A DNA stretch of 64,000 bases from a bacterium (GTDB lineage Bacteria > Bacillota > Clostridia > Lachnospirales > Lachnospiraceae). Below the pieces are notes generated by a model. It worked only from the letters and a program-made list of their open reading frames with translations. It made no database searches and was not told the origin of the DNA. A program made the position numbers and the translations under genes. Below, one piece after another: positions 37,579 to 45,579 of this stretch; position 1 is the stretch's first letter; every line of letters starts with the position of its first letter. Location: contig JAMPFT010000018.1 of the NCBI GenBank assembly GCA_023664305.1, positions 1-64,000 on the forward strand. Reading direction: 5' to 3'.

Positions 37579-37604
37579 CGATAGGTCAACGCATTGGTCA
37601 ACGC
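37579..37604. repeat. Left end-proximal GGTCAA direct repeat
   Basis: GCGATAGGTCAAC GCATTGGTCAACG; the related sequence GCGATAGGTCAATCCATAGG is 80 bases inside the right att site (57783-57808). Candidate integrase or excisionase arm sites. The rest of 37441-37715 shows no convincing gene. Confidence 0.6.
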
Positions 37605-37709
37605 GGAGGGGCAGTTTTGCTGATAGATATGGGATTTTTGGCGGGGTGGTGTAAAAAGACAGGGAAATTTGGTTTATTTCGGCAATGGGAATACAGAAGA
37701 GTATACAGT

Positions 37710-37740
37710 AAGACCTCAGCAGTAAAGAGCTGAGGTCTTT
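37710..37740 (-). terminator. Terminator overlapping the end of the excisionase-like gene
   Basis: AAGACCTCAGC (37710-37720) pairs with GCTGAGGTCTT (37729-37739). T-rich on both strands, so it could work in either direction. Confidence 0.7.
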
Positions 37741-37904
37741 TCTACGAAGTCAATCAAGTCACTTTTTTTAATTCTATAGCTCCCAGCAATCATAACTGCG
37801 GGCAGGCATCCGTCAGAAATCAGCTTCAGGATGGTGTTCTTTCCGACAGACAAAAGATTTTGGGCCTGCTTTCGTGTGAGCAGGTCGGGTTCATTTTCAA
37901 ACAT
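37716..37904 (-). CDS. Small excisionase-like HTH protein
   Basis: A 62-residue protein of the helix-turn-helix_17 (MerR-like, excisionase family) type: LLTRKQAQNLLSVGKNTILK ... GSYRIKKSDLIDFVEK. The ATG at 37904 follows AAAGGGAAC; the upstream open frame is not needed. It could be a recombination directionality factor or a small transcription regulator. A second protein of the same fold is encoded next to the integrase at the other end. Confidence 0.8.
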   Translation of the reverse strand: MFENEPDLLTRKQAQNLLSVGKNTILKLISDGCLPAVMIAGSYRIKKSDLIDFVEKTSALYC

Positions 37905-38114
37905 TTTTTGTTCCCTTTCTTTATGAAAATGGTTTATAAGAGAATTTACCGGGTTATTCCGGTTTATATTAGTGTTTGCATCAGAGGGATGCCGGGAAAG
38001 CGGTCGGGAAGTTCGGGATGACCGCCCGCCTGGAGGCAGGAGGCAAGAATCGCGACGTTTGACAGAGGATGGAAGCGGCAAATCACCTTCTGCATATTTC
38101 AGAACAGAAGGTGA

Positions 38115-38417
38115 TTACTTTTCGGCCATGGAGTCAAGGAAAGCCGCCAGCGTTTTCCTCTGGGCAGGAGTCAGGCGGTAAATCCGTTTTACCAGCGGGT
38201 CATCAAAAAGGGTTCCGCCCGCTTCCGTGTCAAAAAACTCTTTCAGGGAGATCCCGAGTGTATTGCATAGGCAGGAAATGATTTCAACGGTAGGATTTTT
38301 CTTTTCCAGTTCCACATCCCTCAGATAGCTCTGGGAGATGCCGGACAATATAGCCAGCTTGTTGACGCTGTATCCCTTTGCCTCCCTGAAAAAGGAGATT
38401 CGCTTTCCAACGTTCAT
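38115..38417 (-). CDS. XRE family repressor-like regulator
   Basis: A 100-residue protein with an N-terminal helix-turn-helix (GKRISFFREAKGYSVNKLAI, SGISQSYLRDVELEKKNPT) and a C-terminal helical part that may dimerise. It faces away from the rightward gene block, separated by a 400-base AT-rich region with AT dyads, the arrangement of a phage-type repressor with its divergent early promoter. AAAGGATGAG precedes the ATG. Confidence 0.88.
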   Translation of the reverse strand: MNVGKRISFFREAKGYSVNKLAILSGISQSYLRDVELEKKNPTVEIISCLCNTLGISLKEFFDTEAGGTLFDDPLVKRIYRLTPAQRKTLAAFLDSMAEK

Positions 38418-38459
38418 AGGCTCATCCTTTCTGTCAAGTTATAGTGATAGGATAGCAAA

Positions 38460-38721
38460 ACCAAAAAGATAATGTTACATTTATAAATATTGATATATAA
38501 CTATATAAATATTAAAAGGCATAATTTATTTTGGAGTGAGATGCGGGATACGGTTTAAAAGGCTGTGTTGCCAAACAAAATAAGGAGAAGCTTCGCGGGA
38601 AGTCGGAAACGCGTTACTGTGCCATCAGGTGTATCTAATGCTCAATAATGATTACATGCGGAGAAAAAGTTATAGAAATATATTTATAGAGATTGATAAA
38701 TATATCTATAAATGCTAAAAT
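38460..38721 (+). promoter_or_regulatory. AT-rich control region with a rightward promoter
   Basis: TTGATA (38693-38698) and TAAAAT (38716-38721) with a 17-base spacer. Overlapping AT dyads (TTTATAGA near 38683 and its complement TCTATAAA near 38705) flank the -35, and a second AT-rich palindromic stretch occurs at about 38480-38515. These are candidate operators for the XRE protein. No gene is seen from 38418 to 38817. Confidence 0.6.
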
Positions 38722-38817
38722 AGGGATTGTCAGCACTGTAAATTTGGCAAAATCAGATAAATTTCGACTTTTGCCGGTTAAATGCACCTGATAATAAATC
38801 CAAGGAGGAAAGAAGCT

Positions 38818-38982
38818 ATGACACCACGTTTTAAACCAGTATGCCAGCTTTGCGGAAAAGTGGGAGGAACCAGGGCGGCAGGGACACCTACAGGGGGGAC
38901 ACCGAACAGCACACCGGTAGTGCAGGGGAAATGTCCGTCATCCTTCAACGGAAAGCACGCGCCCCGCTGGGAGCGGGCATAG
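38818..38982 (+). CDS. Small Cys-containing protein of the element
   Basis: A 54-residue product (MTPRFKPVCQLCGKVGGT ... GKCPSSFNGKHAPRWERA) with CxxC followed by a third cysteine, suggesting a small metal-binding finger. AAGGAGGAAAG lies ideally before the ATG, which supports real translation. I recall similar short proteins near the start of Firmicute integrative elements. Function is unknown. Confidence 0.6.
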   Translation: MTPRFKPVCQLCGKVGGTRAAGTPTGGTPNSTPVVQGKCPSSFNGKHAPRWERA

Positions 38983-39102
38983 CTGTATTGGGGTATTGCT
39001 CCGCATTGTATTGCAACGCTTTGAAAGAGAGCAAGCCTGATGAAAAATACATATGGGAGAGAGGAAAAGATATTGGGCAGAGAAAATTGCAGGAAAAAGA
39101 AC

Positions 39103-39267
39103 ATGTGTATCTTCTGCAAGGAATGGCTGGGAGACCCTGCGGATACCAATTTCGCGACAGGGATGTCTAAGTTTTCCAATGCAAAGGGGATGTGCAAAAA
39201 TGATGGGGAAATGCACTCCCCTACTGAATTGTGCAGGGATTTTGAAAAGAATATTTTATACTTATAA
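39103..39267 (+). CDS. Small Cys-rich protein, putative zinc finger
   Basis: A 54-residue protein beginning MCIFCKEWLGDPADTNFATG, with cysteines at CxxC, then KGMC and ELC, which could make a four-Cys zinc site. GCAGGAAAAAG precedes the ATG at 39103. An upstream in-frame ATG at 39040 would add 21 basic residues. It ends 43 bases before the AAA ATPase gene. No function is recognised. Confidence 0.5.
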   Translation: MCIFCKEWLGDPADTNFATGMSKFSNAKGMCKNDGEMHSPTELCRDFEKNILYL

Positions 39268-39309
39268 GGTCAGGCAGGCCGCTTATGAAAAAGGAAGAAG
39301 GTGCCGTCA

Positions 39310-40812
39310 ATGAATGATTATTTATCGGTGGAGAAGAATCTGGCAAAGTACATTGATGCCGGATTCCCCATGCTGTATATCCGCACTTATGAGGAGGAAA
39401 AGGCGGACAGGCATATCCTGGCTGCCGCCGGAAGACGTGAGACGCTTGAATGGAATGGCGCCGACGGATTTGTAAATTTTAAGACAAAGGCTCCGTTCCT
39501 GCCGGGACAGTCGCTGGAAAGCACCCTGGCATTCCTGAAAAACGGTAAGGAGCTGAACCGTAAGCTTTTGGTGGTTAAGGATGCCGCCAGGGAATTTGAG
39601 TCCGGGAAGGTAACGGCGCTGTTAAAGGAGATCGCGCGTAGAATCCGTATCGGGGAGATTGATACCACCGTGATTATCGTATCGCCGTCGCTGCAGATTC
39701 CAAAAGAATTGGAGAACCTGATCACCGTTATGGAGCTTGGCCTGCCGGATGAAAAGGAGATTTATGCCATTCTGGAGAATTTTTTGGAGGAGAATGAAAT
39801 AGACGGTGTTTATCAGGGGATTCTGGATGAAATGTCAACTGCTTTCAAGGGATTGTCCGAACTGGAAATAAGGGATCTGCTCCGGCTGGCAGTGTCATCG
39901 GACGGGGAGCTGACAAAGAAGTCGCTTCAGTTCATTTTTAACCAGAAGCAGCAGATGATCCTGAAGGCCGGGATCCTTGAGATGATTCCCCTGAAGGAAA
40001 GCATAGACGACATAGGAGGCCTGGAGAACCTGAAGGAATGGCTGCGGAAAAAGGCAGCGGTTTTTAAGGATATCAAAAAAGCGACAGAGTTCGGTGTCAC
40101 GATGCCGAAAGGGGTACTGATCGCGGGAGTCCCGGGATGCGGCAAGAGCCTGAGCGCAAAAGCGGCGGGGAAACTGTTCGACGTACCCTTGCTGCGTCTG
40201 GATATGGGGCGCCTGATGGGAAAATATGTAGGAGAGTCGGAAGAAAATATGCGCAAAGCCATCCGGCTGGCCGAGGCGATCTCCCCCTGTGTGCTGTGGG
40301 TGGACGAGCTGGAAAAGGCCTTTGCGGGAATCGGCAGCGGCGGTGGCGGGTCGGATGTGACGACACGTCTGTTTGGCACATTCCTGACATGGATGCAGGA
40401 AAAGACGAGCCCCGCCTTTGTGGTGGCCACCGCAAATGATATCACGAAGCTCCCGCCGGAACTCCTGCGCAAGGGACGGTTTGATGAAATCTTTTATGTG
40501 GCCCTCCCAAACCCGGAAGAGAGAAGAAGAATCTTCGAGATCCACTTAAGGAAACGCAGGAAAGAGGATGTAAAGAAGATTGACCTGGAGAAGCTGGTGA
40601 AGGAGACCGAGGGCTACAGCGGCGCGGATATTGAAGGGGTAGTCGGAGAGAGCGTGGAAAGCGCTTTCGTGAAAGGAAGCCAGAGGCTTACCACGGAGGA
40701 CATAACAGACTGTATCCGGAATACGCAGTCCCTTTCGGAGATCATGAAAGAGCCGCTTAAGGAAATGGCGAAGATCTACGAGGAAAGAAAATTCAAGAAA
40801 GCATCGAGGTAG
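39310..40812 (+). CDS. Ycf46-like AAA family ATPase
   Basis: A 500-residue AAA protein. The N-terminal ~230 residues form the Ycf46-type non-ATPase region (SVEKNLAKYIDAGFPMLYIRTYEEEKADR). The AAA module has Walker A GVPGCGKS (273-280), LGKYVGESEENMR-like pore/sensor sequence, Walker B VLWVDELEKA (Asp332-Glu333), sensor TAND and arginine fingers in ELLRKGRFDE. Ycf46 relatives occur in cyanobacteria and many bacteria without a settled role. First gene of a tight trio (6-base and 26-base gaps) with a helical protein and a Sel1-repeat protein. AAGGTG precedes the ATG at 39310; GTG at 39301 is an alternative. Confidence 0.85.
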   Translation: MNDYLSVEKNLAKYIDAGFPMLYIRTYEEEKADRHILAAAGRRETLEWNGADGFVNFKTKAPFLPGQSLESTLAFLKNGKELNRKLLVVKDAAREFESGKVTALLKEIARRIRIGEIDTTVIIVSPSLQIPKELENLITVMELGLPDEKEIYAILENFLEENEIDGVYQGILDEMSTAFKGLSELEIRDLLRLAVSSDGELTKKSLQFIFNQKQQMILKAGILEMIPLKESIDDIGGLENLKEWLRKKAAVFKDIKKATEFGVTMPKGVLIAGVPGCGKSLSAKAAGKLFDVPLLRLDMGRLMGKYVGESEENMRKAIRLAEAISPCVLWVDELEKAFAGIGSGGGGSDVTTRLFGTFLTWMQEKTSPAFVVATANDITKLPPELLRKGRFDEIFYVALPNPEERRRIFEIHLRKRRKEDVKKIDLEKLVKETEGYSGADIEGVVGESVESAFVKGSQRLTTEDITDCIRNTQSLSEIMKEPLKEMAKIYEERKFKKASR

Positions 40813-40818
40813 GTATTT

Positions 40819-41850
40819 ATGGCAGGGGACGCAAGAACCTTAAAAGGTGTGGTCGGCAGTTTTGTGGAAGCTTATGCGCAGCGGGACAGGGAGACGGATT
40901 TCTCCGTCTGGCTGGAAGACAGGCTGCGGCAGGAGATGCCGGGGCTTCCGGAAGGGGCGGAGCGGAAGCTTGTGCAGGATATCGTGGCGGCTGTGGCGGA
41001 TTACGATAAGACGCTGGCGGATCTGGACGAAGCCATGGATGCCGGGATGTCAAAAGAGGAATGGTTTGCGGAGCGGATGGCGGAAGACTGCGCGGGCCTG
41101 GAATATGAGGATGCCGGAGAGAAACTCCTGCGGATGGAGCAGGAGCTTACGGTATCGGGCGTGCAGCTGATGCAGGAAATGGACGGGACATCACAGTACG
41201 AAGCGGAGGAGGCGGATGCCGGTCCGGCTGCGTGGAACCAGTACAGCATAAAGAATGAAATCCATGAAATCGGGAAGAAGGCCTGCTTTGCAGGAGTAGC
41301 GGTTGCCGCCAATGCCGTCCGGTATCGGGAGGAGGCAGACGGGGAAACCACCATAGGGGAAGCCGTCAGGGAAGCCCTCCGGGAAGACATGGTGACAGCG
41401 CCGGAAGAGGTCAAGGCGGTAGTGGCAGGCGCTGTAAAGGTTGTCGCGGAAAAGAGGCTGGAAGACGCTCTGCCTTATGATACCTCCATTGAAGATATTT
41501 CCGATATGGCCGGAGTGGCGGTGGAAGGCGCGGAGGCATTGTTTGATGCCGCAAACGGGGAAATCAGTGCGGCGGAGGCTGCAGACAGGGTCGGCAGGGC
41601 GGGGGTTGTCTCTGCCTGCCGTATCGGGAAAAGGACCCTTCAGGGCTGTATCGCAAATGTACCGCTGGTGGGGCCGCTGCTTGTGGATGTGTTTGGCGGT
41701 CTGCTGGAGCATATGGAAAGCCCGGTTTTTTATGAGAATGTGTATACGGTTGTCCGTGGCGCGGCGGTTGCAACCTGGGAAGGCATAAAGGATTTTGGAA
41801 GAAGAACCGTAGAAAAGATAACAAATATCAAAACGCTTTTGTTTGGTTAA
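40819..41850 (+). CDS. Helical protein of unknown function in the AAA/Sel1 module
   Basis: A 343-residue protein, acidic in the first 130 residues and Ala/Val-rich after that. The C-terminal third (AADRVGRAGVVSACRIGKRTLQGCIANVPLVGPLLVDVFGGLLEHM) is glycine-zipper-like and weakly hydrophobic, which could insert into or lie on a membrane. I do not recognise a named domain. It starts 6 bases after the AAA gene, so it is surely translated with it. A decayed copy of its last ~60 bases recurs at about 43820-43879. Confidence 0.65.
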   Translation: MAGDARTLKGVVGSFVEAYAQRDRETDFSVWLEDRLRQEMPGLPEGAERKLVQDIVAAVADYDKTLADLDEAMDAGMSKEEWFAERMAEDCAGLEYEDAGEKLLRMEQELTVSGVQLMQEMDGTSQYEAEEADAGPAAWNQYSIKNEIHEIGKKACFAGVAVAANAVRYREEADGETTIGEAVREALREDMVTAPEEVKAVVAGAVKVVAEKRLEDALPYDTSIEDISDMAGVAVEGAEALFDAANGEISAAEAADRVGRAGVVSACRIGKRTLQGCIANVPLVGPLLVDVFGGLLEHMESPVFYENVYTVVRGAAVATWEGIKDFGRRTVEKITNIKTLLFG

Positions 41851-41876
41851 AGAAGAGGGAGAAAGGGGTGCGGAAG

Positions 41877-43796
41877 ATGGCAAAGATTAAGAGCCCGCTG
41901 CTGATGGCGGATGGCGCAAAGGTCAGGACGATGGAGGAATTGAGGGAGCATTTTGATATTGCCTTGGTTCTTGCTTATTATGACAGCGGGAAGCTGCGGG
42001 AATGGCTGGAAAATTATTATTATGATGAGGAAGCGGCTGAGATCGGTGCGCTGGATCCTTCTTCTGCCGACTTCAAGGAAAAAATATGCGGCATCCTTGG
42101 TGTGGCCTGTGTCGGAAAGGAAGCAGGGAATATAAACCTGACGGATATTTCCAACAAAAACAGGCGCCTTGAAAAATTGAAAAAATTCACGGGTGACAAT
42201 GAGATACTGAAAGCCGTGGACTGTGTTGCCTTTACGCAGGAGGAACTGCAGGGATTGCTGGACGGGGGGGCGAAAAGGATATATCTCTGCCAGGAACAGG
42301 GGGCATTTGAGATACCTGGTGCAGAAGGCATTACCTATATCGGAGTGAACCATCCTTCTGTTAGCGTCCCGGAATGGTTTGGAGAAAAGGGGATTGTCCT
42401 TCAGAACATAGACATCGGGATAGAGGAAATGCTTGCCTCTGCTGAAAAATATGCGGCAGATCAAAATTATGATGAGGCAATAAAGCTATGGAGCAAGGCA
42501 GCAGCGTTTGGAAATGCAGAGGCGCAGTGTAATTTGGGAGATTATTATGTTCATAAGGATTATGATGGAGATGAAGATGAGGAAGAGTATGAAGAAGTTG
42601 TAGAAGAAGATCGAGCTTATAAGTGGTACAAAATGGCGGCAGAACAGGGAAATGCGCGGGCACAGTACGGATTAGGAAAGTGCTATTATTATGTATGGGG
42701 TGCAGATGAAGATATTGAAGAAGCCTATAAGTGGTATCGGAAGAGCGCGGAGCAAGGATATGCGGATGCACAATATGATTTGGGAGAGTGGTATTGGAAT
42801 CAGGAGGCTAATTATGAAGAAGCCTGTATGTGGTATCGGAAAGCGGCGGAACAAGGTCATGCAGTGGCACAGTGCGTTTTGGGAGATTGCTATAGGCATG
42901 GAAGGGGAGTGCCGAAGGATTATAAAGAAGGCTTTAAGTGGTATCGGAAAGCGGCGGAACAAGGTGACGAATATGCCCAAGATGTTTTAGGAGAGTGCTA
43001 TTATAATGGAGAAGGCGTGACCCAAGATTATGAAGAAGCCTTTAAGTGGTATCGGAAAGCGGCAGAGCAAGGCAATGAGGATGTTCAAAATAAGTTGGGA
43101 GATTGCTATTATAATGGAAAACATGTAGCCCAAGATTATGTAGAAGCCTGTAAATGGTACAGAAAAGCGGCAGAGCAAGGAGATAGTGATGCTCAAAATA
43201 GTTTGGGAGATTGCTATTATAATGGAAAAGGAGTAGCACAGGATTATGAAGAAGCCTGTAAGTGGTACAAGAAAGCGGCAGAAAAAGGAGATAGTGATGC
43301 TCAAAATAAGTTGGGAAATTGCTATTATAATGGAACTGGAGTAGCACAGGATTATAAAGAAGCTTGTAAGTGGTATAGGGAAGCGGCGGACCGAGACCAA
43401 ACAGATGCCCAAAATAACTTGGGAAACTGCTATTGGAATGGAATAGGTGTGATACAAGATTATAAGGAAGCTGTCAAATGGTATCGAAAAGCGGCGGAGT
43501 GTGGACACATGTATGCACAGTATAATTTGGGAAATTGTTATCATTATGGAAATGGTGTAGCACAAAATTATACTGAAGCTTGTAAGTGGTACGGAAAAGC
43601 AGCGGAACAAGGTTATGCAAGGGCGATGGATAATTTGGGATGGTGTTATATGGCTCAAGAAAAATACAATAAAGCTATTGAATGGTACAATAAGGCAATA
43701 GAGCACGGCTACTCGGAAGCTACATCTCATCTGGAGGCTTGTAAGGTTCTTAAGTGGTTTGCGGATTCAGCAGCAGAAATAGATGCTAATTACTAG
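41877..43796 (+). CDS. Sel1-repeat (SLR) protein with a conserved N-terminal domain
   Basis: A 639-residue protein. Residues 1 to ~185 form a domain of unknown function (SPLLMADGAKVRTMEELREH ... KLREWLENYYYDEEA ... EGITYIGVNHPSVSV). From about residue 190 there are some twelve Sel1-like repeats, the middle six being 36 residues with the pattern YEEACKWYRKAAEQGDSDAQ-xxLG-x-CYYNGxGVAQD. Sel1 repeats form superhelical protein-binding scaffolds. The repeat DNA (108-bp units, about 43000-43600) is more AT-rich than the N-terminal part. GGGG lies 8 bases before ATG 41877; GTG 41868 is possible. Third gene of the AAA module. Confidence 0.85.
   Translation: MAKIKSPLLMADGAKVRTMEELREHFDIALVLAYYDSGKLREWLENYYYDEEAAEIGALDPSSADFKEKICGILGVACVGKEAGNINLTDISNKNRRLEKLKKFTGDNEILKAVDCVAFTQEELQGLLDGGAKRIYLCQEQGAFEIPGAEGITYIGVNHPSVSVPEWFGEKGIVLQNIDIGIEEMLASAEKYAADQNYDEAIKLWSKAAAFGNAEAQCNLGDYYVHKDYDGDEDEEEYEEVVEEDRAYKWYKMAAEQGNARAQYGLGKCYYYVWGADEDIEEAYKWYRKSAEQGYADAQYDLGEWYWNQEANYEEACMWYRKAAEQGHAVAQCVLGDCYRHGRGVPKDYKEGFKWYRKAAEQGDEYAQDVLGECYYNGEGVTQDYEEAFKWYRKAAEQGNEDVQNKLGDCYYNGKHVAQDYVEACKWYRKAAEQGDSDAQNSLGDCYYNGKGVAQDYEEACKWYKKAAEKGDSDAQNKLGNCYYNGTGVAQDYKEACKWYREAADRDQTDAQNNLGNCYWNGIGVIQDYKEAVKWYRKAAECGHMYAQYNLGNCYHYGNGVAQNYTEACKWYGKAAEQGYARAMDNLGWCYMAQEKYNKAIEWYNKAIEHGYSEATSHLEACKVLKWFADSAAEIDANY
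42980..43610 (+). repeat. 108-bp coding repeats of the Sel1 gene
   Basis: Six consecutive in-frame 108-bp units with strong nucleotide similarity (shared CTATTATAATGGA and AAGTGGTA(T/C) blocks). Such arrays can gain or lose units by recombination. Confidence 0.85.
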
Positions 43797-43819
43797 AGAC
43801 TTTCGCAATACTTCGAATA

Positions 43820-44150
43820 AGATTCCGAGATAAGGACTGTTGAAAAGATAATAAATATCAAGATTCTTTTGTTTGGTTATACTGCAAAACGCTGAGGTTT
43901 GCTCAATCCAAATCTGTTAAGGTAATTGGTCAGCGTTCTGTAGTTGGGTTGTCCGGCAAGTGAAATCGTTAAGAAATATATATAAAAGAGAGAAGGGGTA
44001 CGGAGCACGGCAAAGATTAAAACCTGTTATTGGTGGTGGATAGCGCAAGAGTCAGGATGTTGGAGGAACTGTAGGAGCATTTGATATTATCCCAGTTTTC
44101 GCCTATTACGATAACGGAAAGCTGCAGGAATAACTGGAAGAATATTGCAA
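43820..44150 (+). pseudogene. Decayed second copy of the helical-protein/Sel1 gene junction
   Basis: Positions 43820-43879 match the last bases of the 343-residue gene (41791-41850; GAAAAGATAA...AAATATCA...TTTTGTTTGGTTA). After a ~105-base unrelated insert, 43985-44150 matches the ribosome binding site and first ~55 codons of the Sel1 gene (41855-42035). The start ATG has become ACG, and stop codons interrupt it at several points (TAG, TAG, TAA). This is the 5' end of a lost paralogue. Confidence 0.85.
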
Positions 44151-44178
44151 AAGCTATAATAGGTACATATTTAGTAGA

Positions 44179-44207
44179 GGGGCGTCATTGGTGACAGCCC
44201 CTTTTTT
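44179..44207 (+). terminator. Terminator after the AAA/Sel1 module
   Basis: GGGGC (44179-44183) with GTCA/TGAC-like extension pairs with GCCCC (44197-44201), followed by TTTTTT. Confidence 0.85.
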
Positions 44208-44350
44208 ACGCTCCCACGGAACCCACAAATCCGCAATCCCTCCAAATTTGCCCATATATTATTCTCCTGTAACCAAAACAAACTGCCCGGGCCGGTAACG
44301 CATCCGCCACAGCTTCGGGCAGACACAAAAAGAATAGGAGGATTTGTGTA

Positions 44351-44446
44351 ATGAGCAAAGTAGTAAAGGTTCTGAAAGCGGTAGGAAAGACATCTGTAGT
44401 TGTCATCGTCTGGATTGCGGAAAAAGTAGCAGGAGGGAAAAAGTAA
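44351..44446 (+). CDS. 31-residue peptide coupled to the DUF932 gene
   Basis: ATG at 44351 preceded by ATAGGAGGA; product MSKVVKVLKAVGKTSVVVIV then WIAEKVAGGKK. The stop TAA shares one base with the ATG of the DUF932 gene (TAATG). The peptide is basic with a hydrophobic amphipathic centre. It may be a leader that couples translation, or a small membrane-active product. A hairpin (CTGCCCG ... CGGGCAG, 44283-44326) lies just upstream. Confidence 0.6.
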   Translation: MSKVVKVLKAVGKTSVVVIVWIAEKVAGGKK

Positions 44447-45381
44447 TGGCGGCAAATGTGGAATCCATGTTTTATGTAAGACAGGTGCCGTGGCATGGCC
44501 TTGGAGTCCGGGTCCAGGAGGCGCCGTCCTCAAAGGATGCCCTGGTCATGGCCGGCCTGGACTGGGAGGTGCAGCAGAGGCAGCTCCAGACGGAGGACGG
44601 GAGCCCTGTGGCGGGCTACTATGCAAATGTGCGCTCCAATGACGGCAAAGTCCTGGGGGTGGTGACGGAGAAGTATGCGGTGGTGCAGAACCGGGAGGCC
44701 TTCGCATTCACCGACAGGCTGCTGGGCGCGGGAGTCAGGTATGAGACCGCGGGCAGCCTTATGGGAGGCAGGAGGGTCTGGATGCTGGCGAAGCTTCCCA
44801 ACGAGTACACCATGAAAGGGGACAAGATCAGCCCTTATCTTGTCTTTTCCAACAGCCACGACGGCTCCGGCTCCATCAAGGTGGCGCTGACACCGATCCG
44901 GGTGGTCTGCAACAATACGCTGTGCCTCGCCCTGCAGACCGCGCAGAGGAGCTGGAGCACGAAGCATACCGGCAGCATCAGCGACAGGATGGAGGATGCA
45001 AAGGAAACCCTGTTCAGGGCGGTGGAGTACATGGACGGCCTGGGGAAGGAGATTGAGCTCTTGCACAGCATCCGGATTCCCAGGAAGCAGGCGGAAAAGG
45101 AAGTCCAGAAGCTCCTGCCCGTCCCCGAGAATGCGACGGTAATTCAGGAGAAGAACGTGGAAAACCAGCGGAAGGATATCCTGTACCGCTACCTGAATGC
45201 CCCGGATTTGAAAGGGCTCCCAGAGAACGGCTACCGACTCTACAATGCGGTCTCCGATTTCGCCAACCATGCAAAGCCCTTAAGGGAGACCGGCTCCTAC
45301 AGGGACAACCTCTTTGCGAAGACGGTGGACGGGAACCCGCTCTTAGATCGGGCGCATAAGCTAATCCTGCAGGCGGCTTAA
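44446..45381 (+). CDS. DUF932 family phage/plasmid-like protein
   Basis: A 311-residue protein of the DUF932/TIGR03299 type: FYVRQVPWHGLGVRVQEAPS at the N-terminus, NDGKVLGVVTEKYAVVQN, and the central TPIRVVCNNTLCLAL. The family is found on plasmids, phages and ICEs next to recombination genes; its biochemical role is not established to my knowledge. AGGAGGG precedes the ATG. A terminator follows, then the YqaJ exonuclease gene, so the segment belongs to the element's DNA-metabolism block. Confidence 0.88.
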   Translation: MAANVESMFYVRQVPWHGLGVRVQEAPSSKDALVMAGLDWEVQQRQLQTEDGSPVAGYYANVRSNDGKVLGVVTEKYAVVQNREAFAFTDRLLGAGVRYETAGSLMGGRRVWMLAKLPNEYTMKGDKISPYLVFSNSHDGSGSIKVALTPIRVVCNNTLCLALQTAQRSWSTKHTGSISDRMEDAKETLFRAVEYMDGLGKEIELLHSIRIPRKQAEKEVQKLLPVPENATVIQEKNVENQRKDILYRYLNAPDLKGLPENGYRLYNAVSDFANHAKPLRETGSYRDNLFAKTVDGNPLLDRAHKLILQAA

Positions 45382-45425
45382 TGGGAAGCGCAGCACGGAA
45401 AACAGCAGATACATACAGAGTAATG

Positions 45426-45464
45426 GAACAGGACAAGGAGGTGGCTCCGGGTCCTGTTCTTTTT
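45426..45464 (+). terminator. Terminator after the DUF932 gene
   Basis: GAACAGGAC (45426-45434) pairs with GTCCTGTTC (45451-45459), followed by TTTTT. Confidence 0.85.
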
Positions 45465-45579
45465 GTATCTGCAGAAGTAAAAACAGATATTATCCATGAC
45501 AATAGAGTTTTCGCAAACGTGAACCCTATTGTATATGGAAGAAACAGGAAATTTTCAGATTAAAAAACAGGAGGCAGAC

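Noticed and set aside
37506..37733. 75-codon frame right of attL
   Set aside because: No good ribosome site or family match, and it covers the GGTCAA repeat and a terminator.
42980..43610. 108-bp repeats considered as CRISPR or intergenic repeats
   Set aside because: They are in frame and encode Sel1-type repeats.
45381..45563. 60-codon frame after the DUF932 gene
   Set aside because: It runs through a strong terminator hairpin and has no family resemblance; the start overlap alone is weak evidence.
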